A stretch of DNA of 64,000 bases. Origin: Dendrophyllia cribrosa. Lineage: Eukaryota > Cnidaria > Anthozoa > Scleractinia > Dendrophylliidae. The notes below the pieces were generated by a model. That model ran no database searches. It was not told the origin of the DNA and worked only from the letters and a program-made list of their open reading frames with translations. The position numbers and the translations under genes were made by a program. Positions within the stretch are counted from its first letter, which is position 1. Every line of letters starts with the position of its first letter. The stretch is from the NCBI GenBank assembly GCA_024195265.1, contig JAJLRJ010000014.1:22521509-22585508 (forward strand), written 5' to 3'. This document shows, piece after piece, positions 29,116 to 41,900 of the stretch.

Positions 29116-30596
29116 TTATTGCAATCTTGCCCTCTGACACGCGGAGGTCAATGCGAGCTTGAACTCACATGTGAATTATTTTACATACATGCCAACTCTC
29201 CCGGATTATCCGGGAGTCTCCCGGAACGAATTTCCCGGTCTCCCGTACGGGTCACCAAATCTCCCGGATAAAAGCGACTTAGGATCTTTTCTCTAAAATA
29301 GGCTAAGATTTTAACCCGAACTTTCGCAAAATCCAAAAAAAATGCGGTCTTTCATCATATCTTAACTTCACAAACGCTTTTCGGGTCTCAGGAATGCAGA
29401 AAATGGTACCTTTGAGGGTAAAGCCCAAAAAAAAAATTTAGGAACCCCTTTGATTCTCACGACTACGTCGCTCGATTCACGCCTCGGGGGAGGAGGGGGG
29501 GGGGGGGGGGAGGCGGTGATGGTGGAATTTTTTACCCCCAGAAAAAACTCCCTATTTTTAATCTCCAGAGGTTGGCATCTCTGGAATAGGTGTGAAAATG
29601 AGTGTCTGAAACAACTACAATGGGTTATTGTCTGTACCGGAAATAAAACCGCACAACTTACAACGTATAGTCACGAGAAGGTTTTGATTAGGTGGAAAAC
29701 GCAAACCGAATATTTTTTGTCAAGATTTTGAAAACAAATTAGTTTTCTTTTCCAGGTTCCGTACACGTACATGGGGCAGGGGACAGGAGAAGGGGCCGCC
29801 AGGCAAGGCCTCCCACCTTTTATGAGTTAAAAATAGACAGGACGTAACGTCCGGTCGTTTGACATATGTAAAGTCCGGTACTTTTACAAGGGAAGGAGGA
29901 GACGACTGGCAGATCTGTGAGTCTCCCCTCTTACCTCCTTCTCATCACCTCTCGGGCTCCCCTCGTCGCGCTTCTCTTGTTATCTGAATAGGAGAAAGAG
30001 AGGCGACTGGGGACGAGTCAGTTCCCGTTTGGTTTCGTGCAACTTGCGTAAATTGCCTAAGTTGAAAAAGTTGAAAAAGTTAAAAAAAAAAACCGCATCT
30101 GTGAGCTGTGGCAAAACAAGTTGCATAAACATGTTACATGTATTTTATTCTCGCGTCCCATCATGCAATGCAGGAATTTTAAAAATGGTGGTCGCGTGCA
30201 TTACGTCAGTAAACAAATTTAAAACATGTCGTCATCCAGTTCTCATCTCAAGACAATGCGTGTTTGTGTCACGCTAAGACATGTTTTTTTTTTTAAATTC
30301 ACTGTTTTCGAAACAACATTTAGTTTATGCCCGAGAGCTTGCTTGCAGGCTACACATTTAAAAACATTTACCGTGCTGTAGCATTTTCCTAAGTCTTGAT
30401 AAATCCATTTGGAGCTGGCAGATCGGTATTAATTTTTCACATTGCACCAACTAGTTGTGTCACGCTTAAACGTGTTTTGTTTTTTAAATTCTTTTTTTTT
30501 AACCAAAATTTGGTTTATTTATACTTTCACAAATGACAGCAAAACATTTATCGTGCTGTGGCGTTTTCTTAAGTCTTGAATTAAAAATTAAAATAA
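29116..30596. other. Intergenic between the kinase fragment and CCDC51
   Basis: Holds a CTCCCGG-rich repeat at 29195-29280, a G16 run at 29495-29510, and two diverged copies of a segment with GTCACGCTAAGACATG (about 30269 and 30459) that also resembles sequence at 54222 and 54470. No gene recognised. Confidence 0.5.
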
Positions 30597-30602
30597 TTTA
30601 TT
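30597..30602 (-). promoter_or_regulatory. Poly(A) signal of CCDC51
   Basis: TTTATT on the plus strand reads AATAAA on the minus strand, about 24 nt after the CCDC51 stop codon. It is the first canonical hexamer downstream and implies a very short 3' UTR. Cleavage would fall near 30575-30585. No transcript evidence is available here. Confidence 0.5.
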
Positions 30603-30625
30603 GTCATAATTTTTTTCTTGTGCAT

Positions 30626-31407
30626 TTATTTGAATATCTCATACATTAAAGCAGTTGCTGTTAAAACAGTACATATTACAGAGGTAAATACACTGGCCTT
30701 CATCCACCATTGATTATTTTCCAAGTATTCATTGGGAATAGCTTCTTTAAGTCCACTAGCAGGAACAGATTGGCTCTTTAGGGATTTGGCAAACTTATTT
30801 AATTCCATCACAGTTCTCTCCTCATTTTGAAGAACAGAGGTGTCAATTTTCTCCAGATTTAGCTGCAGTGTTTTAAGATCTCCCTGCATTTTTAGTTGAT
30901 TTATGTTCATAACCTCAATTACAGAATCAATTCTTGATACAATGCTGTCAATTAAGTCCTTAATATCTCCATGGTATTGATTGACAGCTGAATACTGTCC
31001 ACTTTCAAAGCTTTTATTGATATCTGGAGGTTGAATATGGACCCCAAACTCCTTGAGTGGTTCAGATGCTAAATTCAAAATAAAAAAATTCAAGACATTC
31101 CCTAATTCCTCGAGTTTTTGCTCCAGTAATTTACTCTGACTTGAAAAGGAATCCTTCAGCTTAGTTGCTTGTGTTCCTATTTGATCATCTTGTGCTTTAA
31201 CAAGGTCTGTCAGTTCATTGGTTTTTTCTATTAAGGTGTTTCCAGTTTCTTTGATAGAGTTTTTTATCTGCTTCAAGCGAATGTAGTTAACCACAGTGGA
31301 ACCTAAGATACCTGTAAAAATATAATGAAATATGGCAAGAAATCTTAAAAATGGAACGGAAAAAAAAAGCGGAATTCAGTGGCAGATCCAGGGGAAGGGC
31401 CATACAG

Positions 31408-31451
<44 letters not shown>

Positions 31452-33236
31452 GGGGGGGTTCAACTTGGAGTTGACTTACACATTACATAGACATTCTTCT
31501 TTATTCTTTTTTCCACATTCAATTGTTTTTAGGACTACAATGAAGCTATGTACATATTATTGGCTTCCATGGGGGGGGGGGGGGGGGGGGGGGGGGGTGG
31601 GGGAGGAGTTTAAGGCATACACATGCTTATATGGTCCTCATCATCATCATCATCACCTTTATTTAAAAACACAGTAAATACATCAGGCATTAACAATTTA
31701 ATATAAAACTAGAAGTAATCACAGATTAAAGTGCGTCTCCTTAGGTACCTCGTTGTGACATGGCATTGGCGTTTCCAGGGCCGTAGCCAGTATGAGGCAA
31801 ACCAAGGCACTTGCCTCAGTCATGATCTCAGTGTTTTGTTTAAACGTAGTCATCATAAAGACCCTCAATAGCTAGGCGAGCAATTTAACCATGTATATTG
31901 CCTCAGTCCTTTTTTTCCTGGCTACGGCCCTGGTTTCAGGCATGTTTCTGGTTCAAAACACGCGCTAAGTATGCGAGATACTATTGTGACGTTTCAAGAT
32001 GGCGCAGATTTGGTACAGACACTTTTCTCGATTCGTTCCGCCTAGACGACGCGCTAAGCATGCTGGATACTATTGTGACGTTTCAAGATGGCGCAGATTT
32101 GGTACCGACACTTTTCTCGATTCGTTCCGCCTAGCCGACAAGATTAGGAAGCGTCTCCTTCGTCGACGCAATTACAACTTGATATGAAACTATGTATATA
32201 AATTAATCTTCTATTATTTTAAAAAAATAGCTAACTATTAAAGAAAAATAAACTAAAATAAAGCCTGTTTTACATGAATGCCGTGTCGGAATTAAGAATC
32301 GTCGGAAATTAGTTAGAGATGTTGCTTGCCTAGCAGCTGCTTGCCTAGCTCCTATATGTGGTGAGGGAAATACACGGCATTTAATTTGTTAAAAAATAAA
32401 ATGCCCCATGAGTGAAAATATAGGGACTTTGAAATGCCCAATAACCTAATTAACTGTGTCATACCAGGTTCCGCCTCTCAGTGAAGCTGATGACAAATGC
32501 ATAAGGATATATTATAAATGCTGCAGAAGGACACCCTTGCCCTATCCTGGACAACATCCACTGCCAGTGTTTAGAACTGAATGTGGTTATCAGCTTACCC
32601 TCTCCCAAAAAGAAGATACATGAATTTCTTACCAAGTGCCGCACCACCGACAGACCCAATCACAGACCAGTGTTTGGTCCTCTCGGCCCTAGCCCTCTCT
32701 CTTTCGTGAGAATCTCGGACAGCCCCTGACAGGAGCGCAAACTGATCTCTCTCCGATGCCTCCAAACTTTCATAGTCACTCTTCATTTTTTTCTCTTCAA
32801 CCAGTATCTTGTGTTCCTCAGTCGCCAATGCTAGATAACGCTCGTCATCACGAGGAACACGATCTAATTTCCGGCGTACTTCACGCAGTCTTTCTTGAAT
32901 TGAGTCCAGCGCGGTTTTGGCCGCCTGCACTTGACCCCGAGTTTTCATAAAATCGCCCTCTGCTTTCTTGACGCTCGATTGCGCTTCGTTGACTTCGGAA
33001 ATCCCCAACAGATCATCAAAAGTTTGAACAAGGCCACCGACACTCTTGTAGGAGTTTCGCAACAAAGTTTCACTCTTATTATAAACGACATTCGAAGCTT
33101 TAGAAAGCCACGATTCCGGGGCGTTTTGGTGAAGAAAACTTGTTCTGTGAAACGGGCGGAGATTTCTTGCTAGAGTTCTCCATCCAGTTTGATTGAAAAA
33201 GAAGCTTTTTCGAAGCACTGGTCCAGTTGAAAGCAT
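30626..33236 (-). CDS. CCDC51: CCDC51 / MITOK mitochondrial K+ channel subunit
   Basis: Coiled-coil domain protein 51, the pore subunit of the mitochondrial ATP-sensitive potassium channel of the inner membrane. Two exons: 33236-32633 and 31311-30626. The donor at 32632-32631 (GTAAGA) and the acceptor after TTTTTACAG join in phase 1, giving 429 residues (human protein about 411). I chose the Met at 33236 because the residues after it (MLSTGPVLRKSFFFNQ...) look like a basic, Ser/Arg-rich mitochondrial presequence. An in-frame upstream ATG at 33362 would add 42 residues. Family signatures include VNEAQSSVKKAEGDFM, LREVRRKLDRVPRDDERYLA (long coiled coil) and SHERERARAERTKHWSVIGS, followed by the first membrane segment, which runs across the splice junction (GGAALG/ILGSTVVNYIRL). 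After a second coiled coil, a C-terminal membrane segment ends TALMYEIFK. The assignment comes from recalled similarity along the whole protein. Confidence 0.93.
31411..31597 (+). repeat. (GT)19 with two G runs in the CCDC51 intron
   Basis: GT repeat 31411-31448 followed by G9, and a separate G27 run at 31571-31597. Confidence 0.9.
31776..31932. mobile_element. 157-bp MITE, CAGGGCCGTAGCCAG termini
   Basis: Perfect 15-bp inverted termini, flanked by GTTTC on both sides (31771-31775 and 31933-31937). In the CCDC51 intron. Confidence 0.7.
31962..32139 (+). repeat. 89-bp tandem duplication
   Basis: Two nearly identical units starting GCGCTAAGYATGC and containing GTTTCAAGATGGCGCAG, in the CCDC51 intron. 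Confidence 0.85.
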
Positions 33237-33666
33237 TGCTAATTTTCTAAACTGTGAATTTGTATTAAAAGACACGCGTAATTCCAGGAACGATGCGATA
33301 TCGAAACTCAGCTGAAATCGTCCGCCATAGTCCACAAGTGAAGACCGAGGAAGACTGGGCAAGGAGACGACAAAAATAATTCATGGGGAAAGGGAGTGGG
33401 GGAATTGCAAATACACTGATAAAGAAAATAGCTAAAGTCTGTATTTAACACTTTCAAAATTTGGCTTTTGAATATATTTCGACCAAAAGTATGTATTCTT
33501 CTACACATTACAAAACGTTATGAAGCTTGAATGTATAAATTAAAAGAACCAACCATCTGACCTTCCCTCCCCGCTAAAGTCGTTGGTTAGGAGAGGAATG
33601 GAGACGAGTAGTGCTCAGTCTCGCTCGATTTCTCTTCTCACAAACAGAAAGAAAAAATTGGCGACG
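33237..33666. promoter_or_regulatory. Shared divergent promoter region of CCDC51 and LETMD1
   Basis: About 430 bp separate the two start codons, which point away from each other, so both 5' UTRs and core promoters must lie here. No clear TATA box stands next to either start. A sequence resembling a YY1 site (CCGCCATAG near 33321) and a GGAAG ETS-like core near 33350 are visible, but both are short and could be chance. Sharing one promoter is inferred from spacing and orientation. Confidence 0.6.
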
Positions 33667-35881
33667 ATGTCTGGTTTTCGCAGACCAACGCAATGTTGCT
33701 ACCGTATTTTAACAATCTGCCATTGCCGAGTCCTACACCAAAGAACGTTAACTTATGTAAGAGCAGCTGGAAGTATTAACTGTCGTTTGGACAGTCATCA
33801 AAAGACGAACTTTTCTACATCTTCTGCAAACTCAACGAGAGGAGACTCGCGTGTAAAAAAATTTCGTAAAGTTGTCGACACGTTTGTTGCTGGAAGTAAA
33901 CAGTTAGGCAAAGATGTAAAGCTGATGTTTACGATACAAAAGGAGTTAAAAAATAACAATTACAACTGGGACATTTTAAAAACGGAGGAAATAATTCATT
34001 TACATCAGGTATGGGAACTGTTACACTGTGAAGCTATAAAAACTTTTTTAGGCCAAGGATCATATTTTTCTGGGCTATGCAATCATAGACATAGTTAACA
34101 TATCATACGATCGATCAGTTCTCTAAAGGAAGTTAAATTGATTGATATTAGCTAGTTATTTGCTAATCATTGATGACTTATCAAAATTGCATGCTATATG
34201 ATACATGTAGCTATAAATGTATGTACAGCACTTGTAAAATTCATTAATAATTCATAAGGGTACTAACAAATAGAAATGAGCCATTCCAATCACATGGTTT
34301 CCCTGTATACCAGATACAACCTTGATACAACTCACTAGTGGTTGTATCTAATTTACATTCCAGATACAACTCACTTGTGGTCGTATCTAATTTACATGTG
34401 AATGTAAATTTTACAAGTTGTTTACTACATTCCATCCGTGTTGTATCGGCACTATACATTCACTCAGCCATGCCTTGTGATTGTATAGGCCAATACAACA
34501 CTCCCGCTCATGTAGTAAACATTACATATCATGATCAAGTCAATGGTGCACAGTTCTCTTGAATTCTGGGAGTAACTGCATAATACCTGGCCACTTCGAA
34601 GCTATACCCTGGAAAAAGCTACAAGCAATTGCAAAAAGAGTTGAGACATTGTGTACTGTAGTGCATATGTCGAGGCTAACATGGTTTTCAACAAGTCCCC
34701 TCCCCCTCCCCCCTTATCAATGTTGTACCAGATCAAAAATGCCATTCAAACTAACAGTCATCAATATTGGAAGGCGGAGGGGGGTCAGTAGCACATGGCA
34801 TTAATTTCATTTGTGTTACGTGGTCGCTTTTATAAGGAATGAACATTTTTTTGGAAAGTGTCTCAACCTTTTTGCAACTGCTTGTAGATAGGTGGCTACG
34901 CAGTCATTCTTTCCAAACGCTTGTTCTTTTTTCACATTTTAAGAACGAGAAATATACATATTGTATGTCTATTCCAGGGGACAGTGGCTACGTGGCTATG
35001 CCGCTACGTGGCTATGCCTGGCTACATGGCTACGGGCTAAGGTATCTAAGTAGCCGCATAGCCACGTAGCCACTGTTTCTAGAAGTGTTCTCGTGTGGCC
35101 CGGTATTCTGCAGTTAAGCCGAATTCTGTATCTAAACCAGTTGCAAACACCTCTAGTTGACATTTAGAAGAACACAGTTTTAGTCTAGTGTTAGTGTCCC
35201 TGTGCATTTTCCAAACAGAAAAATCTGATTTTTCATTATCAATAATCACACCAACTTGGCCACACCACAAGATTTTTTCTGTGGCTCTCTCAGCCAGGAA
35301 AAAAATTGGTACACCTGTAAGTACTCCTGACATACTTACCGAGAGGACCCTGGCGAGGAGGGTGCTCTTGACTTCAAATTTTAAAGATGGCATGGTTTTG
35401 ATATGATTGTTTGGGGAACATACATGTAAAAGTGACAGTGACTGTCTGATTTGGCCCCTTTTTAGGTAATTCTTTTATTTGGTCACGGCGAGTAGTCACA
35501 CAAGCCATAAACATGTGAAACTGCAGGAACAAGTCACCGCAACTACATGTAGTTGCTGAAATTTTTAATAACCAGTTTGAATTTGCAACTACTGTAAATT
35601 TCTAAAAGTAACGACACCTCAAAAGTAATGTCAAAACTTTGTGACTGCTAACAAATCCCAAATCAGCGAGCCCCCGAAAGTAGCAACTCTTCAAAAGTAG
35701 CAAGCTCCCCTAAAGTAACAAGACCAATCTACTGTAGATATGTTGAGCCCACCCATGTGGCCGTAATATGAAACTGATGAATTGCGTCTCATTTTTCAAC
35801 AGCACTTTTGTTTCATTTGCCCTGGAAAAAGAGCTCACACCAGCTTTATATAATCATAGTTTTTGTTCCCCGAAAGTAAGG

Positions 35882-35920
<39 letters not shown>

Positions 35921-38900
35921 CAAAAAAAAAATGGAGAGTACCATTATAAAGGCTGTTAATTACAAAAGTGACGAGGATCGTTAATGTCAGAACTTTACGG
36001 TAGTAGCAGTGACCAAATTTAGGTTGCTGTGACTAGATTTAGAATAGTCGCCTCATGTGTGTCAACCTACACTAGCTGAAATATGCAATCAATGTTGACA
36101 GATTTTTTGGCAGATAAGTTTATTTGTTTATTTTAATAAGGGTTGTTGGCTGGTTATAAAATAAAATAAATGTATAACACATTAATTTTTGTTTTCATTA
36201 TCTTTCCTCCACAAGAGAAAAAGTGCCTGTCTTGATTACAGGTTACATGTAGTAAATTAAGAAAATTGATATTGTTGGTTTGTTCTTTTGTAGACAAGGA
36301 AAGACCTTCTTAAGAGTTTGCCTGTTGTTGTGGGATTCTTTATTCCATTCTTGGGCTACGCAGCACCATTTGTAGCGTAAGTGTTGCATTTCAATTTTTA
36401 GTAATTTGCCTTGTTTTTTTGAGGAGTGTTAACATCTGATTAAGATCAATAATATTGATCACTTGTTGATTAAGGGCTTAGCATGTTAGATTTTCAACCT
36501 AAATAGCACTTGTGTTTGTGTTATGTCATAAAGACACATTGTAAGTACTCCATAATTTATTAGGCTATCTTTGTAATCATACAATGAACAAAAATCTCTA
36601 CTGTCTCTGATAATTTGTTCTTTGCCATCCAGTAATTTTTTTAATAACCTTTATTGTCAAAAAAAAACTCACAACAGACCTCTACGAGTTAACATATAAG
36701 CAGGATTCCCTAGGATATTCTGGCTACTGTAAAATTCACTTGGATCTTTATGGGAGAAACGATTGACACATATTTGTATTCAAAAGTCATACATGTATAT
36801 ACTTTTTGTGTATTTCTAGCTTCCTTTATCCCAAACAACTGTTATCCCGTCATTATTGGCAGCCGCACCAGCAGGAGAAGTTCGCATTGCAGGATATTAG
36901 AAGAAGAACAAGGTATTATCTTCCCATTGTTAGAGAAGTTGGGCGGCTGGCCTTGAGTTACAAAGCAAACAGTCAATCTACAGACCTGATGTCTACTTCA
37001 GTTAAGGTACAATATGTACATTTATTGTTCAACTATGACATCATTTAACCATATAAGGGCAAGGGAATGCGCAACATATACAAGCGTATTACAGTTTAAG
37101 AACAGAACAAAGTTAAATAATATTTATTGTAAGTGCGTGTGCTCAGAACGAGATTGAAATACTAGGTGAAAATGACAGCTATATCGAGATGTTACCGGTA
37201 ATTAGAAAATTAAACAGTTTAATAATAAATCCCTTATTTGATGGTTTGAAAGGTAATACACACGGATATTTTACTCATGGCTTGCATTTTCCCCCACCCC
37301 TTCAATTCAAGGCTCGGAAAAATACAACTTACACAACTTGTAAAATATACGCGTGTATTATCTGTTTAACCATCAAATAAAGTGTATTCATGGCTGTTGC
37401 TTGTTGCTGTAGGCAGGTACATTATAAAATCGCACATGTTTCACAGGTGACCCACTCCACTGGAGCTTCACCTAGGTTTGCATTAAAAAATATTATAAGT
37501 TATTGTCAAGCAGAAAGCCAACTGCCATTTTGTACCTCAATTATTCTAGTGATTTCCAGCAGCCATGAATTTTCATATATATGCCTTGAATTTCATGGCC
37601 ATGAACTTAATGCCCATGAATTTTAATAGGCTATGGGTTTTCATAGGCCACGAATTTCATGGCCATGACTTTCATAGCCATGAATTTCATAGGCCATGCA
37701 TTTTCATAGGTCATGAATTTTCTCATGGCATGGATTTTCATAGGCCATGAATTTTCATGGCCATGAATTTTCAAAGGCCATGGATTTTCATACACCATGA
37801 ATTTTCATAGGCCATGAATTTCATGGGCGATGGATTTTCATACCCATGAATTTTCATAGGCCATGTATTTTTATGAGCCATGAACTTTCATAGGCCATGA
37901 ATTTCATGGGCCATGAATTTTCATACGCCATGAATTTTCATAGGCCATGAATTTCATGGGCGATGGATTTTCATACGCCATGAATTTTCATAGGCCATGA
38001 ATTTCATGGGCGATGGATTTTCATACGCCATGGATTTTCTTGGGCCATGAATTTCATGGGCAATGGATTTTCATGGGCCATAGATTTTCTTAGGCCATGA
38101 ATTTCATGGGCAATGGATTTTCATATGCCATGGATTTTCTTAGGTCATGAATTTCATGGGCGATGGATTTTCATGGGCCATGGTTTTTCTTAGGCCATGA
38201 ATTTCATGGGCCATGGATTTTCATTGGCCAGGAACCATGAATTTTCATAGGCCATGAATTTCATGGGCCATGGATTTTCATATACGCCATGAATTTTCAT
38301 AGGCCATGAATTTCATGGGCGATGGATTTTCGTACGCCATGGATTTTCTTGGGCCATGAATTTTATGGGCAATGGATTTTCATGGGCCATGAATTTTCTT
38401 AGGCCATGAATTTCATGGGCAATGGATTTTCATATGCCATGGATTTTCTTAGGCCATGAATTTCATGGGCGATGGATTTTCATGGGCCATGGATTTTCTT
38501 AGGCCATGAATTTCATGGGCCATGGATTTTCATTGGCCATGAGCCATGAATTTTCATAGGCCATGAATTTCATGGGCCATGGATTTTCATACCCATGAAT
38601 TTTCATAGGCCATGTATTTTCATGAGCCATAAATTTTCATAGGCCATGAATTTTCATAGGCCATGAATTTCATGGGCCATGAATTTTCATACGCCATGAA
38701 TTTTCATAGGCCATGAATTTCATGGGCGATGGATTTTCATACGCCATGAATTTTCATAGGCCATGAATTTCATGGGCAATGGATTTTCATACGCCATGGA
38801 TTTTCTTAGGCCATGAATTTCACGGGCAATGGATTTTCATGGGCCATGGATTTTCTTAGGCCATGAATTTCATGGGCGATGGATTTTCATACGCCATGGA

Positions 38901-41900
38901 TTTTCTTAGGCCATGAATTTCATGGGTGATGGATTTTCATATGCCATGGATTCTCTTCGGCCATGAATTTCATGGGCGATGGATTTTCATGGGCCATGGA
39001 TTTTCTTAGGCCATGAATTTTATGGGCCATGGATTTTCATTGGCCATGAGCCATGAATTTTAATAGGCCATGAATTTTCATACCCATGAATTTTTATAGG
39101 CCATGGATTTTCATACCCATGAATTTCATGGGTGATGGATTTTCATACGCCATGGATTTTCTTAGGCCATGAATTTCATGGGTGATGGATTTTCATATGC
39201 CATGGATTCTCTTAGGCCATGAATTTCATGGGCGATGGATTTTCATGGGCCATGGATTTTCTTAGGCCATGAATTTTATGGGCCATGGATTTTCATTGGC
39301 CATGAGCCATGAATTTTAATAGGCCATGAATTTTCATACTCATGAATTTTCGTAGGCCATGGATTTTCATACCCATGAATTTCATGGGTGATGGATTTTC
39401 ATACGCCATGGATTTTCTTAGGCCATGAATTTCATGGGCGATGGATTTTCATGGGCCATGGATTTTCTTAGGCCATGAATTTCATGGGTGATGGATTTTC
39501 ATATGCCATGGATTTTCTTAGGCCATGAATTTCATGGGCGATGAATTTTCATGGGCCATGGATTTTCTTAGGCCATGATTTTCATAGGCCATGAATTTTC
39601 ATTGTCCACAAATTTCATGGGTCATGGATTTTCATAGGCCATGAATTGTAATTGGCCATGAATTGTTATTGGCCATGAATTTCATGGGCCATGGATTTTC
39701 ATACCCATGAATTTCATGGTATGAATTTTCTTAGGCCATGAATTTTCATGTTTTTATTCCTGCCATAAATTTTCTTAGGCCATGAATTTTCATCGGCCAT
39801 GAATTTCATGCCCATGAGTTCATAGGCCACGAATTTCATGGCCATGAATTTTCATAGGCCATGGATTTTCACAGGCCAAGGATTTTCACAGGCCATGGAT
39901 TTTCATAGGCGATGAATTTCATGATCATGAATTTCATATGCCATGGATTTTCATACCATGAATTTCACGGGCCTTGGACTTTCATAGGCCATGAATTTTC
40001 GTAGGCCAAGGAGTTTCATCGACCATGGATTTTCAGGGGACATGAATTTGATGAACATGAATTTCATAGGCCATGGATTTTCATAGGCCATGAATTTTCA
40101 TGGGCCACCATGGATTTTCATAGGCCATGGATTTTCATAGGCCATAAAATTCATGGGCCATGGATTTTCAAAGGCCATGAATTTCATGGGCATGCATGCA
40201 TGGATTTTTATAGGCCATGAATTTCAAGGGCCATGGATTTTTATGGGCCATGGATTTTCATAGGCCATGAATTTTCATAGGCCATGAATTTTCATAGGCC
40301 ATGGATTTTCATAGGCAATGAATTTTCATAGGCCATGGATTTTCATGGGCCATGGATTTTCATACCTAATATGAATTTTCATAGGCCATGGTTTTTTCGT
40401 AGGCCATGGATTTTCATAGGCCATGGATTTTCATACCCATGAATTTTCATTGGCCATGAATTTCATGGGCAATGGATTTTCATAGGCCATGAATTTCATG
40501 GCCATGTATTTTCATATCCATGAATTTCAAGGCCATAAATTTTTGTACATGTAGGCCATGAATTTTCCTAGGCCATGAATTTCATGGCCATGAATTTCAT
40601 AGGCCATGCATTTTTATACCTATAAATTTCATGGGCCATGGAATTTAATAGGCCATGAATTTCAAGGGCCATGGATTTTCATAGGCCATGAATTTCATTG
40701 GTCATGGTTTTTTATAGGCCATGAATTTTCTTAGGCCATGAATTTTCATCGGCCATGAATTTCATGCCCATGATTTTTCATAGGCCATGAATTTTCATAA
40801 ACAACGAATTTCATGGCCATGAACTTTCATAGGCCATGGATTTTCACAGGCCAAGGATTTTCACAGGCCATGGATTTTCATAGGCGATGAATTTCATGAT
40901 CATGAATTTCATATGCCATGGATTTTCATACCATGAATTTCATGGGCCTTGGACTTTCATGGGCCATGAATTTTTATAGGCCAAGGAGTTTCATCGACCA
41001 TGGATTTTCAGAGGCCATGAATTTGATGAACATGAATTTCATAGGCCATGAATTTCATGGGCCACCATGGATTTTCATAGGCCATAAAATTCATGGGCCA
41101 TGGATTTTCATAGGCAATGAATTTTCATAGGCCATGGATTTTCATGGGCCATGGATTTTCATACCTAATATGAATTTTCATAGGCCATGGTTTTTTCGTA
41201 GGCCATGGATTTTCATAGGCCATGGATTTTCATACCCATGAATTTTCATTGGGCATGAATTTCATGGGCAATGGATTTTCATAGGCCATGAATTTCATGG
41301 CCATGTATTTTCATATCCATGAATTTCAAGGCCATAAATTTTTGTACATGTAGGCCATGAATTTTCCTAGGCCATGAATTTCATGGCCATGAATTTCATA
41401 GGCCATGCATTTTTATACCTATAAATTTCATGGGCCATGGAATTTAATAGGCCATGAATTTCAAGGGCCATGGATTTTCATAGGCCATGAATTTCATTGG
41501 TCATGGATTTTTATAGGTCATGAATTTTCTTAGGTCATGAATTTTCATCGGCCATGAATTTCATGCCCATGATTTTTCATAGGCCATGAATTTTCATAGG
41601 CCACGAATTTCATGGCCATGAATTTTCATAGGCCATGGATTTTCACAGGCCAAGGATTTTCACAGGCCATGGATTTTCATAGGCGATGAATTTCATGATC
41701 ATGAATTTCATATGCCATGGATTTTCATACCATGAATTTCATGGGCCTTGGACTTTCATGGGCCATGAATTTTTATAGGCCAAGGAGTTTCATCGACCAT
41801 GGATTTTCAGAGGCCATGAATTTGATGAACATGAATTTCATAGGCCATGAATTTCATGGGCCACCATGGATTTTCATAGGCCATAAAATTCATGGGCCAT

